A DNA stretch of 64,000 bases, taken from assembly GCA_035759585.1 (NCBI GenBank), contig DASTUP010000187.1, positions 1-64,000 on the forward strand, in the 5' to 3' direction. Of the stretch, positions 1 through 9,700 are shown in pieces. Position 1 is the first letter of the stretch. Each line of letters starts with the position of its first letter. The notes below the pieces were generated by a model. It did no database searches, was not told the DNA's origin, and worked only from the letters and a program-made list of their open reading frames with translations. A program made the translations under genes and the position numbers. This DNA is from CAMLLJ01 sp035759585. GTDB taxonomy: Bacteria > Gemmatimonadota > Gemmatimonadetes > Gemmatimonadales > GWC2-71-9.

Positions 1-72
1 TCACCCGCCGGCGATGAACCGCCCCGAGGTCGCTTCGGGAACCCCGCTGCGCTGCGCCGCTGTTCTCGAAGA

Positions 73-702
73 ATGACTCCTCCCCTCAGGATCGACGCTC
101 GCGGATCGCGGGATCGGCTCCCCCCTGGCCAGGTCGAAACCCGCAAATGGCCGGTACTCCACGCCGGCCGCGTTCCGGACGTGAAGCTGGACCGGTGGCG
201 CCTCGGGGTCACCGGCCTCGTCGAGCGCCCGCTCTCACTGACATGGGACGAGCTCGGCGCGTTGCCGCGGCAGGAGACCGCCTGCGACATTCACTGTGTG
301 ACGCGCTGGAGCCGCTTCGACAACGTCTTCGGCGGCATTCCCGTGCGCAGCCTTCTCGCGCTTGCCGGCGTCCGCCCCGAGGCCCGCTATGTCCTCGTGC
401 ACGCGGAGCATGGCTTCACCACGAACCTGCCGCTGCCCGACCTCGACCGGGAAGCCAATCTCCTCGCGCTGACGCACAACGGCGAGCCGCTCACGCCCGA
501 GCATGGCGGCCCGGTCCGCCTGGTCGTGCCGCATCTCTATTTCTGGAAGAGTGCCAAGTGGGTTACCGGCTTCGAGCTCCTGGCGGAGGACCGCGCCGGC
601 TTCTGGGAGGAAGGGGGCTATCACATGCGGGGAGACCCGTGGCATGAGGAGCGATTCCGCCGGCCCGATCCGGTCCGGATGCGCCGCGGAGAACGCCCGT
701 AA
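73..702 (+). CDS. sulfite oxidase-like molybdopterin-dependent oxidoreductase
   Basis: This 209-residue protein belongs to the sulfite-oxidase/YedY molybdopterin fold. The stretch CDIHCVTRWS (residues 71-80) carries the family's metal-ligating cysteine in the C-V-T-x-W-S context (Cys75). No signal peptide is visible, so it should be cytoplasmic, and there is no haem or dimerisation domain; it is the short single-domain form. The physiological substrate is unknown; related short proteins reduce or oxidise S- or N-oxides, but that is family knowledge only. No strong ribosome binding site precedes the ATG. The next gene on the same strand begins about 40 bases downstream. Confidence 0.85.
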   Translation: MTPPLRIDARGSRDRLPPGQVETRKWPVLHAGRVPDVKLDRWRLGVTGLVERPLSLTWDELGALPRQETACDIHCVTRWSRFDNVFGGIPVRSLLALAGVRPEARYVLVHAEHGFTTNLPLPDLDREANLLALTHNGEPLTPEHGGPVRLVVPHLYFWKSAKWVTGFELLAEDRAGFWEEGGYHMRGDPWHEERFRRPDPVRMRRGERP

Positions 703-744
703 ATCGGGTTGCCTTTACGCTCCTCTTCCGCCATCCTCTGTGGT

Positions 745-1296
745 ATGGCTGACGAGACCCGACGGAAGACGCCGGAGGACCAGGCAGAGCAGCGGATGCG
801 GGAGATTCTCCGGGCCGCGGCGAGCTGGGCGCGGGAAGCGCCGGACGCGCTCGAGCCTGCCATCCGCGCCGTGTGCATCCGGCTCGCGGAGATGGTCGCG
901 GATCAGCGCCATTACCTCGCGCCGCTTCCCGAGCCGCAGGAATCGGAGCGCAGCGCTGTGCTCGCCATCATCGCCGAGCGGCTTCGGGCGCCCGAAGTGA
1001 CGCGCGGCATCGAGCAGCACCTGCAGGAGCTGGCGGAGCTCGAGCTCCGGTCCACCGGCTCCTGGTCGCTCGTCTCGGGCGCCCAGAGCCAGTGGATCGA
1101 CACCGCGATTCGCTATCTCGAGAGTTGCGGCCGGAAGCTGCCGGAAAAGGACCAGCCCGATCCATACTGGGCCGACGACGTCGTTGCGGGAATCATTGCC
1201 TCAGCGCGCGCGCTCATCGGGGTCGATGAGCTGCACGCGCGAACCGAGGCGCGCTACTCCGGCGGAATCCCGCGCCCGGTCCTGCCTCCCGAATAA
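745..1296 (+). CDS. hypothetical helical protein
   Basis: I do not recognise this 183-residue protein. It is soluble, largely helical and charged, with no signal peptide, membrane segment or metal motif. An upstream in-frame start at 709 exists, but the ATG at 745 gives the natural N-terminus (MADETRRK) and avoids an odd hydrophobic lead. It follows the molybdoenzyme gene and converges on the M20 peptidase gene, with only nine bases between the two stop codons. Coding is supported by codon-position GC bias and lack of a better frame. Confidence 0.6.
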   Translation: MADETRRKTPEDQAEQRMREILRAAASWAREAPDALEPAIRAVCIRLAEMVADQRHYLAPLPEPQESERSAVLAIIAERLRAPEVTRGIEQHLQELAELELRSTGSWSLVSGAQSQWIDTAIRYLESCGRKLPEKDQPDPYWADDVVAGIIASARALIGVDELHARTEARYSGGIPRPVLPPE

Positions 1297-1305
1297 CGAG
1301 GCGGG

Positions 1306-2793
1306 TCAGGCCCCGGCCGTTTCCGCGGCGGCGCCAGCCGCTGCGGTGTCCTCCTCCTCGTCTCCTGCCTCGACGTCGTCGTCCACCGGCTCCTCGTCCT
1401 CGTCCTCTTCATCGGCGTGCGAGCGGATCGCTCCCCGCTCACCGAAGAGCTCGAAGAACCGCGCGAAGATATCGATCCCGTCCCACAGCTGCTGCAGCTC
1501 GAGCTTCTCGTTCGGGGAATGCAGGCCGTCGTCCGGCAGACCGATGCCGGTGAGAATCACCGGCGCCCCGCTGCGGCCAAGCTGGCTCACGATCGGGATC
1601 GATCCTCCCGCGCGTACCGGCACGGCCTCGTTCCCCGTCTTTTCTTCGAACGCCTCGTTGAGGAGATCGAAGACGGGATCGGACGTATCGACCTGAACCG
1701 GGTCGGTCCCGTGAAGGATCTGAACCTCGGTGTCCGCCCATTTCGGCGTCAGCGCGGCAACCGCCTTTCGCAGCTGCTTCACCACCTTCTCGAATTTCTG
1801 GCCCGGCACGAGCCTCAGACTCACTTTCGCCGAGGCCGCTGCGGGAATCACCGTCTTGGCGCCGTCACCCGTGAAGCCGCCACGGATGCCGTGAATCTCG
1901 AACGTCGGAAGCGCCCAGAGCCGCTCGAGCACCGAATGCTTCTTGAGACCGGTGAGTGAGCGCGCGGTGACTTCCTGCGCGAGGAATTTCTCCTTGTCGA
2001 ACGGCAGGCCCTTCCACGCCTTGAGCTCCGATTTCGAAGGCGGTTCCACCGCCTTGTAGAGCTTGGGTATCCGGATCTCGCCGTGCTCGTCCTTGAGCTC
2101 GCTCAGGATCCGCACGAGCGTCTCCAGCCCGTTGGGCGCGGCGCCCCCGTAGCTTCCGGAATGCAGATCCCGCTGCAGCGTTCGCACCGAGATCTCGGCG
2201 TAGCAGATCCCGCGGAGCGCCGTGTAGATGGCTGGAACACCGGGTGCGTAATACGACATGTCGCAGATCAGCACCGCATCGGCCTCCGCGCGCGCCGGCT
2301 CGGCGCGGAGGAGATCGGAGACGACATGCCCGCCGGATTCTTCCTCTCCCTCGATCAGGAATCGCACGTTGAGCGGCGGGATGCCGTCCGCATCGCGGGA
2401 CGCTTCGTAGGCCTTGAGCAGGCAGTAGACCTGCCCCTTGTCGTCGGCGGTTCCGCGAGCGTAGAGCCGCCCTTCCCGGATGGTGGGCTCGAAGGGAGAA
2501 GTCTCCCATTCGTCGAGCGGGTCGGGCGGCTGCACGTCGTAATGGCCGTAGATGAGAAGCGTCGGCTTGCCGGGAACGGTCGGCCCCTCGGCCCAGACTA
2601 CGGGGTGCCCTTCCCCTTCGACGAGGTTGACCACGGGACAGCCGAGCCGCCGGAACTCGTCCATCAGCCAGACCGCTGCGCGTCGGCAGTCGGATGCGTG
2701 GCTCGGCAGGGCGCTGACGCTCGGAATCGACAGGAACTCGGTGAGCTCCCGGAGCATTCTGGCCTGCTCGCGGGGGACGAAATCGGTGTCCAT
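1306..2793 (-). CDS. M20 family metallopeptidase (dipeptidase)
   Basis: This is a di-zinc M20 peptidase of the dipeptidase/carnosinase type, 495 residues. The first metal site is in LLIYGHYDVQPPD (about residues 79-91), the bridging Asp in RGTADDKGQ, and the catalytic Glu pair in EGEEESGG. A lid/dimerisation domain lies in the middle as in the family. The ATG at 2793 is preferred over 2820 because GGAG sits five bases before it. The last 35 or so residues form an acidic Asp/Glu tail followed by Ala/Thr-rich sequence, which is not part of the fold. It likely cleaves short peptides in the cytoplasm. It is transcribed away from the exported protein at 2989. Confidence 0.9.
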   Translation of the reverse strand: MDTDFVPREQARMLRELTEFLSIPSVSALPSHASDCRRAAVWLMDEFRRLGCPVVNLVEGEGHPVVWAEGPTVPGKPTLLIYGHYDVQPPDPLDEWETSPFEPTIREGRLYARGTADDKGQVYCLLKAYEASRDADGIPPLNVRFLIEGEEESGGHVVSDLLRAEPARAEADAVLICDMSYYAPGVPAIYTALRGICYAEISVRTLQRDLHSGSYGGAAPNGLETLVRILSELKDEHGEIRIPKLYKAVEPPSKSELKAWKGLPFDKEKFLAQEVTARSLTGLKKHSVLERLWALPTFEIHGIRGGFTGDGAKTVIPAAASAKVSLRLVPGQKFEKVVKQLRKAVAALTPKWADTEVQILHGTDPVQVDTSDPVFDLLNEAFEEKTGNEAVPVRAGGSIPIVSQLGRSGAPVILTGIGLPDDGLHSPNEKLELQQLWDGIDIFARFFELFGERGAIRSHADEEDEDEEPVDDDVEAGDEEEDTAAAGAAAETAGA

Positions 2794-2933
2794 ACATGCT
2801 CCATCGGATGGGGACGACACGCACGCGTTTGGAACCTATATCGGGCTCGTGACCCGCGAAACCAATTGCCACCCGACGTGAGGTGTCTCACAGCCGGGGG
2901 CACCACCGACGCCCTAGCTTGTGGGGTTTGGTG

Positions 2934-2956
2934 GCGGGGGCATTCCGGGCCCCCGC
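2934..2956 (+). other. 5' UTR hairpin
   Basis: GCGGGGGC pairs with GCCCCCGC across a seven-base loop, ending 20 bases before the Shine-Dalgarno sequence of the gene at 2989. A TAGCTT element at 2915-2920 resembles the -10 boxes seen elsewhere in this window, but no -35 is clear. The hairpin could protect the 5' end of the message. Confidence 0.4.
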
Positions 2957-2988
2957 TCAGCGATCCCGCAGCGTGGAGGAGTAACGAA

Positions 2989-3615
2989 ATGAAGAGATTC
3001 CCACTGGCCGTGGCCGGCATGGTTCTGAGCCTGGCCCTGGCCGGCGAGGCCGCGGCACAGGACGTTACACCGCCGATGAGCCAGGACACGAGCAAGGCCG
3101 ACAAGGTCCGCACCGACACCATGCGTGCCGACACGACGCTCGGCTACCGCCCGATGCAGGGTCAGAATCCCTGCGTCGTTCCGGTCGAAGTTGCCCGGGC
3201 ACAGGATGCGGCGCGGCAGGAGCCGGGCCGTGACATGGCGCGTGTCGACACCATGGGTCCCGCCGAGATCCGGCGCGACAGTATCCCGGGCGAGCCGGCT
3301 CCGAAGGCCGATTCGCTCGCGAAGGCGCCAGGCGCAATCCAGGAGCAGCAGGCAGATGGCCGGCAGGCCAACGATTCGCTCCGCACCGGCGTCATCGCCG
3401 ACTCCGTCCAGGCCGATTCCGCCAAGGTGAGCGAAGTCGCATTTGCGGGAGCCGTGAACTGCGACACAATGGGCAAGCTCGCCCCCGACGCGCCGGTCGA
3501 TACGGCGCAGGCGCGCCAGCTTCCCGGCCTGATGGGACCGCCGGCTCAGAGCGATACCGGCGCCGCGGTCAAGGCGGACTCCGCCAAGGCCGCCGACAAG
3601 CCGAAGGAAGACTGA
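2989..3615 (+). CDS. exported Asp/Thr/Ser/Ala-rich protein of unknown function
   Basis: This 208-residue protein starts at an ATG eight bases after GGAGGA. Residues 1-23 are a clean signal peptide ending in AAAQ, so the product is exported. The mature part is low-complexity, with recurring Asp-Thr and Ala-Asp-Ser units, many Lys and only two Cys (contexts NPCVV and VNCDT), which could form one disulfide. There is no recognisable domain; it looks intrinsically disordered. It has its own terminator directly downstream and stands alone as a monocistronic gene. The function is unknown. Confidence 0.8.
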   Translation: MKRFPLAVAGMVLSLALAGEAAAQDVTPPMSQDTSKADKVRTDTMRADTTLGYRPMQGQNPCVVPVEVARAQDAARQEPGRDMARVDTMGPAEIRRDSIPGEPAPKADSLAKAPGAIQEQQADGRQANDSLRTGVIADSVQADSAKVSEVAFAGAVNCDTMGKLAPDAPVDTAQARQLPGLMGPPAQSDTGAAVKADSAKAADKPKED

Positions 3616-3658
3616 TCGGCTGAAGATGCCGGGCGGGTGCCCGGATGGATGAATGAGG

Positions 3659-3701
3659 AAGGGTCGTCACTGAGCAGTTTCGGTGACGACCCTTCTTTCT
3701 T
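3659..3701 (+). terminator. rho-independent terminator, probably bidirectional
   Basis: A perfect 12-bp stem, AAGGGTCGTCAC (3659-3670) with GTGACGACCCTT (3683-3694), has a 12-base loop and is followed by CTTTCTT. It ends the message of the exported protein and, read on the other strand, that of the peptidase gene ending at 3722. Confidence 0.85.
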
Positions 3702-3721
3702 GCACGGTCGCCGACGCCAGC

Positions 3722-4807
3722 TCAGCCCGGTGATTCTCCCGCGAGTGCCGCCTCGAGCCGCTCGAACGCCTCCTCGCCTTCTGCTCCGCTCAGAAGCTCC
3801 CTGAGGGTCGCGACCGAGCGTCCGATGTCTCCGCCATGTCGCTGGTACCATGCGTCGAAGCGGTCGAGCTTCGTTCGGTAGATCATGGCACCGATGAGCC
3901 GTGCGTTGTTGACGGGACGATCCGGTGCGGCCGAGACGCTGATCGTGCGCAGCGAGTCGCCCACAGGGCCCTCGAGCTGGGCCCGGACCCACCGTCCTTC
4001 CGCGAGCCGTCCCGAGTCGAGCGCGGCCGGGTCGGGCTCGCGGGCATAGAACGACTCGAGCCGCTGCGTGAGCTCCGCATAGAAGGCGCCGAGCACCGTT
4101 TCATCGTGAAGCCGGTCGGCGGCGCGCGCGGCCGACACACTGTCTCCGCGCGAGCGGAAGAAAGCCTCGGCTGCGCGGTATCCGGCCATCTGCGCGAAGC
4201 TTTCGTTGAACGGCGTGGCACTCTTCACGTAGAGCGAGTTGTGGGCGATCTCGTGAAAGACGGTAGCGACGAGCTCGACGGAATCGCGACTCATTGCCGT
4301 GGACAGCAGCGGATCGTTGAACCAGCCGAGCGTGGAGAACGCGCCGGCGGGGCGGAGATGGATGTCGTAGCCGCGCGCGGCAAGCTCGCCCGCAGCGCGC
4401 TGTGCCGCCTCCGGGTCGAAGAACCCCTTGTACGGCATCCGGCCTACGATCGGCCACTTCCACGTGACGGGGCAGATGCAGTTCTTCGGCGCGCCCTGGA
4501 GGACGAGCAGGAGCGTGTCGCGGCCGACGTCGGTGTAGGTGGTGTACGTCTCCTTCGCCTCGAAGCCGAGCTCGGCGGCAAAGTCGCGCGCATCGAGCAC
4601 CAGCTGCAGCGTGGCGCGAAGCCCGGGGGCGGCTCCGGGATCGGCAGCGATCTCGTCGATCGGACGAGCCGCAGCAAGAATGCGGGTCTCCTCGAGCCCG
4701 GCGCGCGCGAGGTAGCGAACATCCTCGCTCGCCACATACGCAGCGCCGCCGCCCACGACGAGCGCGGCGACGGCGATGAGGAAGATCATGCGGGCTTTCC
4801 GGCGCAC
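3722..4807 (-). CDS. membrane-anchored putative aminopeptidase (PF10023 type)
   Basis: This 361-residue protein matches the 'predicted aminopeptidase' family. It has the metallopeptidase helix VFHEIAHNSLYV followed by the family's FNESFA stretch, whose Glu is the likely third zinc ligand. Residues 7-25 form an N-terminal signal anchor, so the domain acts in the periplasm. The start is GTG at 4807; an in-frame ATG at 4789 would keep the hydrophobic segment but lose the basic residues before it. It begins six bases after the stop of the lipoprotein peptidase at 4814, so the two form an operon and may act on the same extracytoplasmic substrates. Confidence 0.85.
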   Translation of the reverse strand: MRRKARMIFLIAVAALVVGGGAAYVASEDVRYLARAGLEETRILAAARPIDEIAADPGAAPGLRATLQLVLDARDFAAELGFEAKETYTTYTDVGRDTLLLVLQGAPKNCICPVTWKWPIVGRMPYKGFFDPEAAQRAAGELAARGYDIHLRPAGAFSTLGWFNDPLLSTAMSRDSVELVATVFHEIAHNSLYVKSATPFNESFAQMAGYRAAEAFFRSRGDSVSAARAADRLHDETVLGAFYAELTQRLESFYAREPDPAALDSGRLAEGRWVRAQLEGPVGDSLRTISVSAAPDRPVNNARLIGAMIYRTKLDRFDAWYQRHGGDIGRSVATLRELLSGAEGEEAFERLEAALAGESPG

Positions 4808-4813
4808 CGCCCG

Positions 4814-6541
4814 CTATCGGATCCTGGCAATCGCGATGCGCGGCGCGGCGCTGCTCGTGCCGATCGTCTGGGACGACGCGTCGGTGAGGTGTAGTGTGAC
4901 CGGATCGGCGAACGAACCCTGCACCACGCGAAGATGCCGCCCGGAGCCCGCGCGCAGCGTGCCCTGCCGCGAGTACGCGCCGGTGAGCGTGCTGTCCGGC
5001 ACGAGCGGGTACGGCCGCGGGAAGGTCCCGGGCGCCTGTGCGTTGAACGCTTCGAACGTCGCGCGGAAGTTCCAGCTGTCGTATTGCAGGCGCGGATTCG
5101 CGGGGGTGAAGCCCGGGAGGTTGTCCAGGTAGTTGGCCAGCTGCCACTCGGGCACGAGCGTCGCGAACGGCGTTCCCGCTACGGCCGCCACGTTGGCCGC
5201 GCCGAGCCGGTTCGTCCCGACGAGCGCCCGCGTCAGCGTATTCTGATCCACGCCGAAGTGATCCGCGAGCCAGCGCACGAAGAGCCAGTTGGCGCCGCGC
5301 TCCTCCAGCGTTCCCCCGGAGGAGCCGGGCTCGATCAGGAAGTGGGCCTCGACGTCTCGCAGATAGCGGTACGCATTGCCCGCGTCACCCACGACGAATT
5401 GCGTGAAGCAGTCACCGCTGCAGTGCTCGTCCGGAATGGCCCGGCCGCCAAGCTCCTCCGCGAAATGGGAGAGGCCTTCGTTGAGCCAGGTATCCTCCGA
5501 CGCCCCGTTCCGGATCAGCACGTGCTGGTTGAAGCTGATCATGTGCTGGAACTCGTGAATGAACGTCGGCGCGAGGTATTCCTGCGCGTAGGTCAGCGAG
5601 ATGGTGCACTCGGCGTTGTTCGGATCCGGAACCAGCCCGTAGAAGACTTCGCCGGCATTCGAGCCTTCCTGACCCGGAAGCAGGTCGCTGCCATAGAAGT
5701 ACCCGAGGATGACGCTCCCTTCGGCGTTGCAGTTGCCGCTCAGCGCATTGACCTGATCCGTCAGGAGGACCACGACGACGCCGTTGTTGTCCAGATCGGA
5801 TTCGCGCCCGAACGCGGCCGTGTCGATCGGGTAGAGATAATTGTCGAACAGGAAGCCGACCTGGTTGAGATCGGCCTGCGTGTACCCGCCGGCCGGCACC
5901 GTGTTGTCCACGTAGATGGCGCCCTTGGGGCCGACGTAGCGCGCCGTTGCCGGAACATCCACGAAATCGCTGCAGCTCGTCGTCTCGCACACCTTGAACG
6001 TGCGCTCATGACCGACCGTCGGCGGAATCACCGCCGACGTGCCGGCGGAACCGAGATTCATGAGAATCCCGCCGGACGCGCCGGCGAGAGCGCGCTCGCG
6101 CGCGCGCAGCATCCCGTGGAAGGCTTCCCGCGTCTTCGGACGGGTAAAGGCGTCGAGCGCTGGATCGAGCTGGGGCGGGAGTTGCGCGGTCGCGGTGGCG
6201 ACTTCATTGGCCGACAGGACCGCCGAGCCGGTAAGGCGATACCCCACGGACGAGCCGAGCGCCGACTCGGTGCCGTTCGTCGCCACGGCGGCGTAGACGT
6301 ATTCGGCGCCGCCGCTGCCGGCCGCGGGGATGAGTATGCAACCGCCCCCGTCGGACGGGTTGAGGACGGCGTGCTGGCCCGGCTGAAGCGTGATGTTCGT
6401 GGCGGCAGCACAGCTGCCGGCGGGCGGCGGCGGAGGTGGAGGCGGATTCCCGCCGCCGTTATCGGGCGGGTCTTCCGGCTCGGTGCCGCAGGCGGCCAGA
6501 AATGCCGCAAGGACCACGTAGCGATTCAAGCTGAGTTTCAC
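4814..6541 (-). CDS. lipoprotein zinc metallopeptidase (hyicolysin/M30-like)
   Basis: This 575-residue lipoprotein starts with GTG at 6541 (GGGGAG upstream). The signal peptide ends in a lipobox (LAAC, Cys about 18) followed by a Gly/Pro linker with eight consecutive prolines. The catalytic site is FIHEFQHMISFN (HExxH) with the downstream NEGLSHFAEE, where the Glu is the probable third ligand, as in M30-type peptidases. The C-terminal 200 residues look beta-rich. It is expected on the outer membrane or periplasmic face, degrading exported or environmental protein. It heads a two-gene operon with the aminopeptidase-like gene. Confidence 0.8.
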   Translation of the reverse strand: MKLSLNRYVVLAAFLAACGTEPEDPPDNGGGNPPPPPPPPAGSCAAATNITLQPGQHAVLNPSDGGGCILIPAAGSGGAEYVYAAVATNGTESALGSSVGYRLTGSAVLSANEVATATAQLPPQLDPALDAFTRPKTREAFHGMLRARERALAGASGGILMNLGSAGTSAVIPPTVGHERTFKVCETTSCSDFVDVPATARYVGPKGAIYVDNTVPAGGYTQADLNQVGFLFDNYLYPIDTAAFGRESDLDNNGVVVVLLTDQVNALSGNCNAEGSVILGYFYGSDLLPGQEGSNAGEVFYGLVPDPNNAECTISLTYAQEYLAPTFIHEFQHMISFNQHVLIRNGASEDTWLNEGLSHFAEELGGRAIPDEHCSGDCFTQFVVGDAGNAYRYLRDVEAHFLIEPGSSGGTLEERGANWLFVRWLADHFGVDQNTLTRALVGTNRLGAANVAAVAGTPFATLVPEWQLANYLDNLPGFTPANPRLQYDSWNFRATFEAFNAQAPGTFPRPYPLVPDSTLTGAYSRQGTLRAGSGRHLRVVQGSFADPVTLHLTDASSQTIGTSSAAPRIAIARIR

Positions 6542-6583
6542 AGCAGTCTCCCCGGCGCCGGAATCCGCGGCCCAAGTGTATTA

Positions 6584-6613
6584 AAGCTAGACACGACAAC
6601 CACTTTTGACAAT
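6584..6613 (-). promoter_or_regulatory. promoter of the M30-like peptidase operon
   Basis: On the minus strand TTGTCA (6608-6613) is followed after 17 bases by TAGCTT (6584-6589). The -35 box overlaps that of the dnaE promoter on the other strand. Predicted from spacing and similarity only. Confidence 0.45.
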
Positions 6614-6634
6614 CGTTCACCCCGCCGATAGCTT
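6606..6634 (+). promoter_or_regulatory. promoter of dnaE-accA-ricT-metG
   Basis: TTGACA (6606-6611), a 17-base spacer, and TAGCTT (6629-6634) fit a housekeeping sigma promoter. The leader to the dnaE start would be about 140 bases. Confidence 0.5.
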
Positions 6635-6782
6635 GCTCCCTGACTGCGGCCGGGAATGATCTGGTGCGGTCGGAGCCTGCCCGCAGAATCGAGCATGGAT
6701 CCGGACGGGTTCTCGCAAGAAGCGGGCGAGCCCGCCCCCCGTCCCGCCGGGCGCGGCCCGTCGTTCATTGCATCCAGGTCCC

Positions 6783-9700
6783 ATGTCCTTCGTCCATCTC
6801 CACACCCATAGCGAATATTCACTTCTGGACGGCGCCAATCGCCTCGGCGAGCTCGTGGCGCACGTCCGGAAGATGGGCATGGACAGTCTGGCCGTGACGG
6901 ACCATGGCAACTTGCATGCGGCCTGGTCGTTCTACGAAGAGGCCCGCTCCCAGAAGATACGCCCGATTCTCGGCTTCGAGGCCTATCTGGCTTTCGGGCC
7001 GCGCCAGGCGCGGGAAAAGCCGTCGTGGGCGCCGGCCGCGTATAGCCACCTGGTCCTGCTTGCCCGGAACCGGGAGGGGTACCGGAACCTGGTCAGGCTG
7101 ACCTCGATCGGGTACACCGAAGGATTCTACCGGCGCCCCCGGATCGACAAGGAAATCCTCGCCGCGCATTCGGAGGGCCTCGTGTGCCTCGCCGCATGCC
7201 TTTCGGGCGAGGTGGCCCTGAGCCTTCGCCAGGGGCGGTACGACGAGGCGAAGAAGAGCGCCGAGTGGTTCTCCCGGACCTTCGGGCCGGACAACTTCTG
7301 GCTCGAAATCCAGAAGCACGGGATCCCCGAGGAGGACGTCGTCACCCGCGGCATGCTCGACCTGGGCCGCGAGCTGGGACTGGGCGTGGTGGCGACGAAC
7401 GACGCGCACTACCTGCACAAGGCGGACGCCGAAGCGCACGACGTCCTGCTCGCCATCGGCACCGGCGCCGACCTCGACGACCCGAAGCGGTTCCGGTTTA
7501 CCGGCTCCGAATCGTACGTCAAGAGCGAAAAGGAGATGCTCGCGCTCTTCCCGGAGCATCCCGAGACCCTCGCCAACACGCAGACGGTGGCCAACCGCTG
7601 CGAATTCGACTTCGAGAAGCGCTATTACCTACCGAGCTTTCCGAAGCCCGCCGGCCATGACACCGATGAGGGGCTCCTCCGGCATCTGACGGAGACGGGC
7701 GCGGCCACCCGGTATGGCACACCGCTCCCTGCCGCCGTCCGGGAGCGCATGGACTACGAGCTCGGCGTGATCGAGAAGGCGGGATACGCCGGCTACTTCC
7801 TCATCGTGCAGGATTTCATTGCCGCCGCGCGCGAACGGGGGATTCCGGTGGGGCCCGGCCGAGGCTCCGCCGCGGGATCCATCGTGGCGTACGCGCTCGG
7901 AATCACCAACGTCTGCCCGCTCAGGTTCGATCTCCTCTTCGAGCGCTTCCTGAACCCGGAGCGCGTCTCGATGCCGGACATCGACATCGACTTCTGCTTT
8001 GAGCGGCGCGGCGAGGTGATCGAATACGTCCGCGAGCGCTACGGGCGCGCGAGCGTGGGCCAGATCGTGACCTTCGGAACCATGAAGGCGCGGGCGGCGG
8101 TCAAGGACGTGGCGCGCGTGCTCCGGATTCCTCCCGGCGAGGCTGACCGGCTCACCAAGCTCATTCCCTCGGGCCCAGCCTACAGTCTTTCGATTCCCGA
8201 AGCGGTGAAGCGCGTCGACGAGCTCAGGGACCTGGTCAAGGGCAACCCCGCGTACCAGCGCCTCGTCGAGCTGAGCTCGCGCATCGAGGGCATCAGTCGG
8301 CACATGTCGGTCCACGCTGCCGGCGTCGTCATCGCGCCGGGCCCGCTCTCGGAGTACGTCCCCGTCTGCACCGCTCCCACCAAGGGCGCCGGCGCGGCCG
8401 CAGGAGGCGAGGACTCGATCATCACGCAGTACGAGATGGGTCCGCTCGAGAAGGTCGGCATGCTCAAGATGGACATGCTCGGCCTCAAGACGCTCACCGT
8501 AATTCACGACGCGGTGGCCATGATCGCGCAGCGCCACGGCGTCGCGCTCGACATGGACGGGCTCCCCTTCGACGACCCGAAGGTGTACGAGCTGCTCCGC
8601 CAGGGCCGCACCGCGGGCGTCTTCCAGTTCGAGTCGCCGCTCGCCACCGAGACGCTCCGCGCCATGAAGTGCGACCGGTTCGACGACCTCGTCGCCTCGA
8701 ACGCGCTCCTCCGGCCGGGCCCGCTCGACGCCGGGATGCACACGGTGTTCATCCGCCGGAAGCTGGGGCAGGAGAAGGTCAGCTACCCGCACCCGCTCCT
8801 CGAGGAGATTCTCGAGCCGACGTACGGCGTCATCACCTATCAGGAACAGGTGATGCGGATCGCCAACGTGCTCGCGGGGTTCTCGCTTGCGGAAGCGGAC
8901 GTGCTGCGGAAGGCCGTCGGCAAGAAGGACCAGGAGCTGGCGGACCGGGAAGTCGCCAAGTTCGTCGAGCGCGCGGTGGCGCAGGGTCACGCGCCGAAGG
9001 TCATGCAGGAGCTGGGCGCGCAGATCGCCACGTTCGGCCGGTACGGCTTCAACAAGTCGCACTCGGTCGCGTACTCGGTGCTTTCCTACCAGACGGCCTG
9101 GCTCAAGGCGCATTACCCGGCCGAGTTCATGGCGGCGCTCCTCTCGTCGGAAATCGGGAGCACGGACAAGGTCGTCCAGTACATCAACGAGGCACGCAGC
9201 CTCGGGCTCGAGATCCTCCCGCCGGACGTGAACGAATCGGGCTTCAAGTTCACCGTGGTCAGCGACACGCGCGTCCGCTTCGGGCTCGGCGCGGTCCGGA
9301 ACGTCGGCGAGGGAGCGATCGATTCGATCATCGCCTCGCGGCGCGAGGGGCCGATCACGACGCTCACCGAGCTCGTCGAGCGCGTCGACCTGCGCCTCTG
9401 CAACAAGCGCGTGCTCGAGTCGCTCATCTCCGCCGGCGCGTGCGATTCGCTCGGCGGGCATCGGAAGCAACTGATCGAAGGGCTCGAAGCCGCGCTCGCG
9501 GAGGCGCAGCTCAGGCAGCAGGAGCGGGAGGCGGGGCAGGAATCGCTCTTCGGCGAGACGGCGCCCGCGCGGCACCGGGCAGCCGACCTCCCCGAAGTGC
9601 CGCCGTGGACCGAAGCGGAGCGGCTCGCTCGCGAGAAGGAAGTGATCGGCTTCTTCATCTCCGGCCACCCGCTCGAGCGGTTCCGCCGGGAGACCGAGCT

